DNA of 20,504 nucleotides from CAMPJU01 sp046566095 (GTDB lineage: Bacteria > Pseudomonadota > Gammaproteobacteria > Xanthomonadales > Xanthomonadaceae): assembly GCA_046566095.1 (NCBI GenBank), contig JBKHXI010000130.1:1-20504 (forward strand). The letters are read 5' to 3'. Numbering within the stretch: the first letter of the stretch is position 1; every line of letters starts with the position of its first letter. The translations under genes were made by a program, and so were the position numbers. Below, in pieces: positions 15,494 through 20,504 of this stretch. The notes under the pieces were generated by a model. The model had not been told where the DNA came from, searched no databases, and worked only from the letters and a program-made list of their open reading frames with translations.

Positions 15494-15504
15494 TGTGCTA
15501 TTCT
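15494..15504 (+). promoter_or_regulatory. Extended -10 promoter of clpX
   Basis: TGC-TATTCT (15496-15504) forms an extended -10 element in the 172-bp gap before clpX, with a start predicted near 15511. No good -35 is visible. A sigma-32-like alternative further upstream (TTGAAT at 15439, then CCCCGG) is weak. Confidence 0.45.
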
Positions 15505-15583
15505 CGGGCCGCAGCGGCCGGCCGGCAGCCTTGCGGCGCGACGTGCGGCCGATCGATTCGAGTATCCACTGGGGTTCCGGGGA

Positions 15584-16870
<1,287 letters not shown>

Positions 16871-17052
16871 CCGCGCGCCCGGCCCGGCCGGCAGCGCCCG
16901 CTGCCCCGCCCCGGTCCGGTTCGGTCCGCCGCATCCGCCGGCGCCCGGCCGGCGGTTCCGGGACATGGCTGCCGATGGGCCGCGTTCAGGCGGCAACTCC
17001 TTGATCGGGTTCGCAATCCGGCGCACGCGCCGGCCGCCGGCGGCGGCGATTG

Positions 17053-17082
17053 CTTGCATCCGCCCGCCGCCAGCCCCATAAC
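17053..17082 (+). promoter_or_regulatory. Sigma-32-like (heat-shock) promoter of lon
   Basis: CTTGCAT (17053-17059), a 14-bp spacer and CCCCATAA (17074-17081) match the sigma-32 consensus CTTGAAA-N13-15-CCCCATnT closely. The same bases also read as a sigma-70 promoter (TTGCAT-N17-CATAAC). The predicted start near 17089 gives a leader of about 54 bases before the lon ATG at 17143 and rules out the in-frame TTG at 17050 as start. Confidence 0.65.
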
Positions 17083-17142
17083 CGTGTCGACCCGCCCGGC
17101 CCGCCGCCGGGCGCAGCCCCCCTGCCTACGGAGCCCCGCGCC

Positions 17143-19608
<2,466 letters not shown>

Positions 19609-19681
19609 TCGCGGCCCCGCGCAATCGTACGACCGTCCGTCGTCGCGCGGCTGGAACCCGCGCCGGCGCTCGCTTTCCGTG

Positions 19682-19710
19682 TTGCGCCCCCCAGGACCCG
19701 CTGGTATAAC
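19682..19710 (+). promoter_or_regulatory. Sigma-70 promoter of the HU gene
   Basis: TTGCGC (19682-19687), a 17-bp spacer and TATAAC (19705-19710), with TG one base before the -10. The start is predicted near 19717, giving a leader of about 127 bases to the HU ATG. HU is thus probably transcribed independently of lon. Confidence 0.7.
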
Positions 19711-19843
19711 GACCGCAACCGCGGCGACGCATCGCATGCGGCAAGGTCGATCGGGAGTCCGCGCCGCGCGCGGGAGGGAGCCCGGTTACTCATTCCCCAG
19801 CGACATCCATCCAGCGGACCCGCTCCGCGCAGGGAGTTTCCGA

Positions 19844-20116
19844 ATGAACAAAGGCGAATTCGTCGAGAAGGTGGCCGAGGCCGCGGAGCTGACCAAGGCC
19901 GACGCCGGCCGCGCGGTCGATGCCATGGTGTCGGTCATCACCAGGGCGCTGAAGAAGGGCGACACCGTGACCCTGGTCGGCTTCGGCACGTTCGACGTGC
20001 GCAAGCGCGGCGCGCGCACCGGCCGCAACCCGCGCACCGGCGAGACGATCAGGATCAAGGCCTCGAAGAACCCGGCGTTCAAGGCCGGCAAGGCGCTGAA
20101 GGACGCGGTGAACTGA
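19844..20116 (+). CDS. hupB: DNA-binding protein HU (beta type)
   Basis: This 90-residue histone-like protein starts MNKGEFVEKVAEAAELTK and carries the HU/IHF signature GFGTFDVRKRGARTGRNP with the DNA-binding arm ending RNPRTGETI. It compacts and bends DNA as a dimer in the nucleoid. The ATG at 19844 has AGGGAG seven bases upstream; the longer frame upstream is not coding. Location directly after lon is the classical hupB position in gammaproteobacteria. HU rather than IHF is supported by context and by the lysine-rich C-terminus. A hairpin terminator follows. Confidence 0.97.
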   Translation: MNKGEFVEKVAEAAELTKADAGRAVDAMVSVITRALKKGDTVTLVGFGTFDVRKRGARTGRNPRTGETIRIKASKNPAFKAGKALKDAVN

Positions 20117-20139
20117 CCCGCGCGCGGCCGTTGCCGACG

Positions 20140-20167
20140 GGAAAGCCCGGCCAGCGCCGGGCTTTCC
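20140..20167 (+). terminator. Hairpin terminator after hupB
   Basis: A perfect 11-bp stem GGAAAGCCCGG/CCGGGCTTTCC (20140-20150 with 20157-20167) with a six-base loop lies 24 bp after the stop. The tail is only GCTTTCC rather than a T-run, so efficiency may be partial. Confidence 0.7.
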
Positions 20168-20249
20168 GCTTTCCGGGCCGGCGCCGGGCCGGGCCGGGCC
20201 CGGAGGCTGCGACGTGCGGCCGGGCTGCGCTATCCTTGGCGCGCAACCG

Positions 20250-20324
20250 GGGTGCTTAGCTCAGCGGTAGAGCGTCGCCCTTACAAGGCGAGGGTCGGGG
20301 GTTCGAAACCCTCAGCACCCACCA
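20250..20324 (+). tRNA. tRNA-Val (anticodon TAC)
   Basis: Acceptor GGGTGCT pairs with AGCACCC, D-arm TAGCTCAGCGGTAGAGC is standard, the anticodon stem is TCGCC/GGCGA with loop CTTACAA, and the T-arm is GGGGGTTCGAAACCCTC. Encoded CCA is at 20322-20324, total 75 bases. A -10-like TATCCT (20231-20236) with a poor -35 (TGCGAC, 20208) lies just upstream. Confidence 0.97.
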
Positions 20325-20332
20325 TCCGGGCG

Positions 20333-20361
20333 TTGCGCGGCCGCGATACGGCATGTATGAT
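20333..20361 (+). promoter_or_regulatory. Promoter of tRNA-Asp
   Basis: TTGCGC (20333-20338), a 17-bp spacer and TATGAT (20356-20361) lie between tRNA-Val and tRNA-Asp. The -35 and spacing are the same as at the HU promoter. The start would be near 20368, 17 bases before tRNA-Asp. Confidence 0.65.
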
Positions 20362-20384
20362 TCGCGGCCTTCGCAACCGACAGC

Positions 20385-20461
20385 GGAGTGGTAGTTCAGT
20401 CGGTTAGAATACCGGCCTGTCACGCCGGGGGTCGCGGGTTCGAGTCCCGTCCACTCCGCCA
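20385..20461 (+). tRNA. tRNA-Asp (anticodon GTC)
   Basis: Acceptor GGAGTGG pairs with CCACTCC, the anticodon stem is CCGGC/GCCGG with loop CTGTCAC, and the T-arm is CGCGGGTTCGAGTCCCGT. Discriminator G and encoded CCA at 20459-20461 complete the 77 bases. A strong terminator follows. Confidence 0.97.
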
Positions 20462-20474
20462 TTTGCGAAATCCG

Positions 20475-20504
20475 AAAGACGCCCTTGCGGCGTCTTTTTT
20501 GTTT
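20475..20504 (+). terminator. Rho-independent terminator after tRNA-Asp
   Basis: A perfect 9-bp stem AAAGACGCC/GGCGTCTTT (20475-20483 with 20489-20497) with a five-base loop runs into TTTTTTGTTT at the end of the window. Confidence 0.92.

Noticed and set aside
16890..16905. Hairpin GGCAGCG/CGCTGCC just after clpX as a terminator
   Set aside because: The loop has only two bases and no T-run follows; such stems are frequent by chance at this GC content.

Overview
The window is a very GC-rich stretch of a bacterial chromosome, most likely a gammaproteobacterium of the Lysobacter/Luteimonas/Xanthomonas group (Lysobacteraceae/Xanthomonadaceae). The reasons are the base composition, the gene order tig-clpP-clpX-lon-hup followed by tRNA-Val and tRNA-Asp, the NAD-type isocitrate dehydrogenase, and dispersed intergenic repeats of a kind I recall from these genomes. 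The assignment is inferred from gene content and style, not from a search.

Left part (1-8250): a GNAT acetyltransferase on the + strand is cut by the left edge. A minus-strand block follows, which in transcription order is phoB, phoR, ppk1, ppx, a GT4 glycosyltransferase and a PAP2 phosphatase. phoB/phoR and phoR/ppk1 overlap by a few bases, ppk1/ppx are 25 bp apart, and the glycosyltransferase and PAP2 genes overlap by 23 bp. A good PHO-box-like direct repeat lies in front of phoB, and a second one lies in the only sizeable gap of the block, in front of the glycosyltransferase. Together these suggest a phosphate-starvation unit joining signal transduction, polyphosphate metabolism and possibly membrane-lipid remodelling.

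Middle part (8282-11860): a minus-strand periplasmic M48 protease with a C-terminal helical repeat region (BepA-like) is divergent from a plus-strand pair. That pair is glutaredoxin (TTG start, heat-shock-like promoter) and an AhpD-like carboxymuconolactone decarboxylase family protein. An NAD-dependent isocitrate dehydrogenase follows behind its own promoter.

Right part (11861-20504): a convergent intergenic region rich in hairpins separates icd from a minus-strand tRNA cluster (Pro-Arg-His-Lys, terminator, Leu). A dispersed hairpin repeat sits inside that cluster. Then come plus-strand tig, clpP, clpX and lon (protein folding and ATP-dependent proteolysis), the HU gene, and tRNA-Val and tRNA-Asp with a strong terminator. 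lon has a clear sigma-32-like promoter.

I see no CRISPR array, phage, insertion sequence or toxin/defence system. Most of the window is conserved housekeeping. The features most worth following up are regulatory: the second PHO-box-like site, the two sigma-32-like promoters, and the structured repeats around the tRNA genes.
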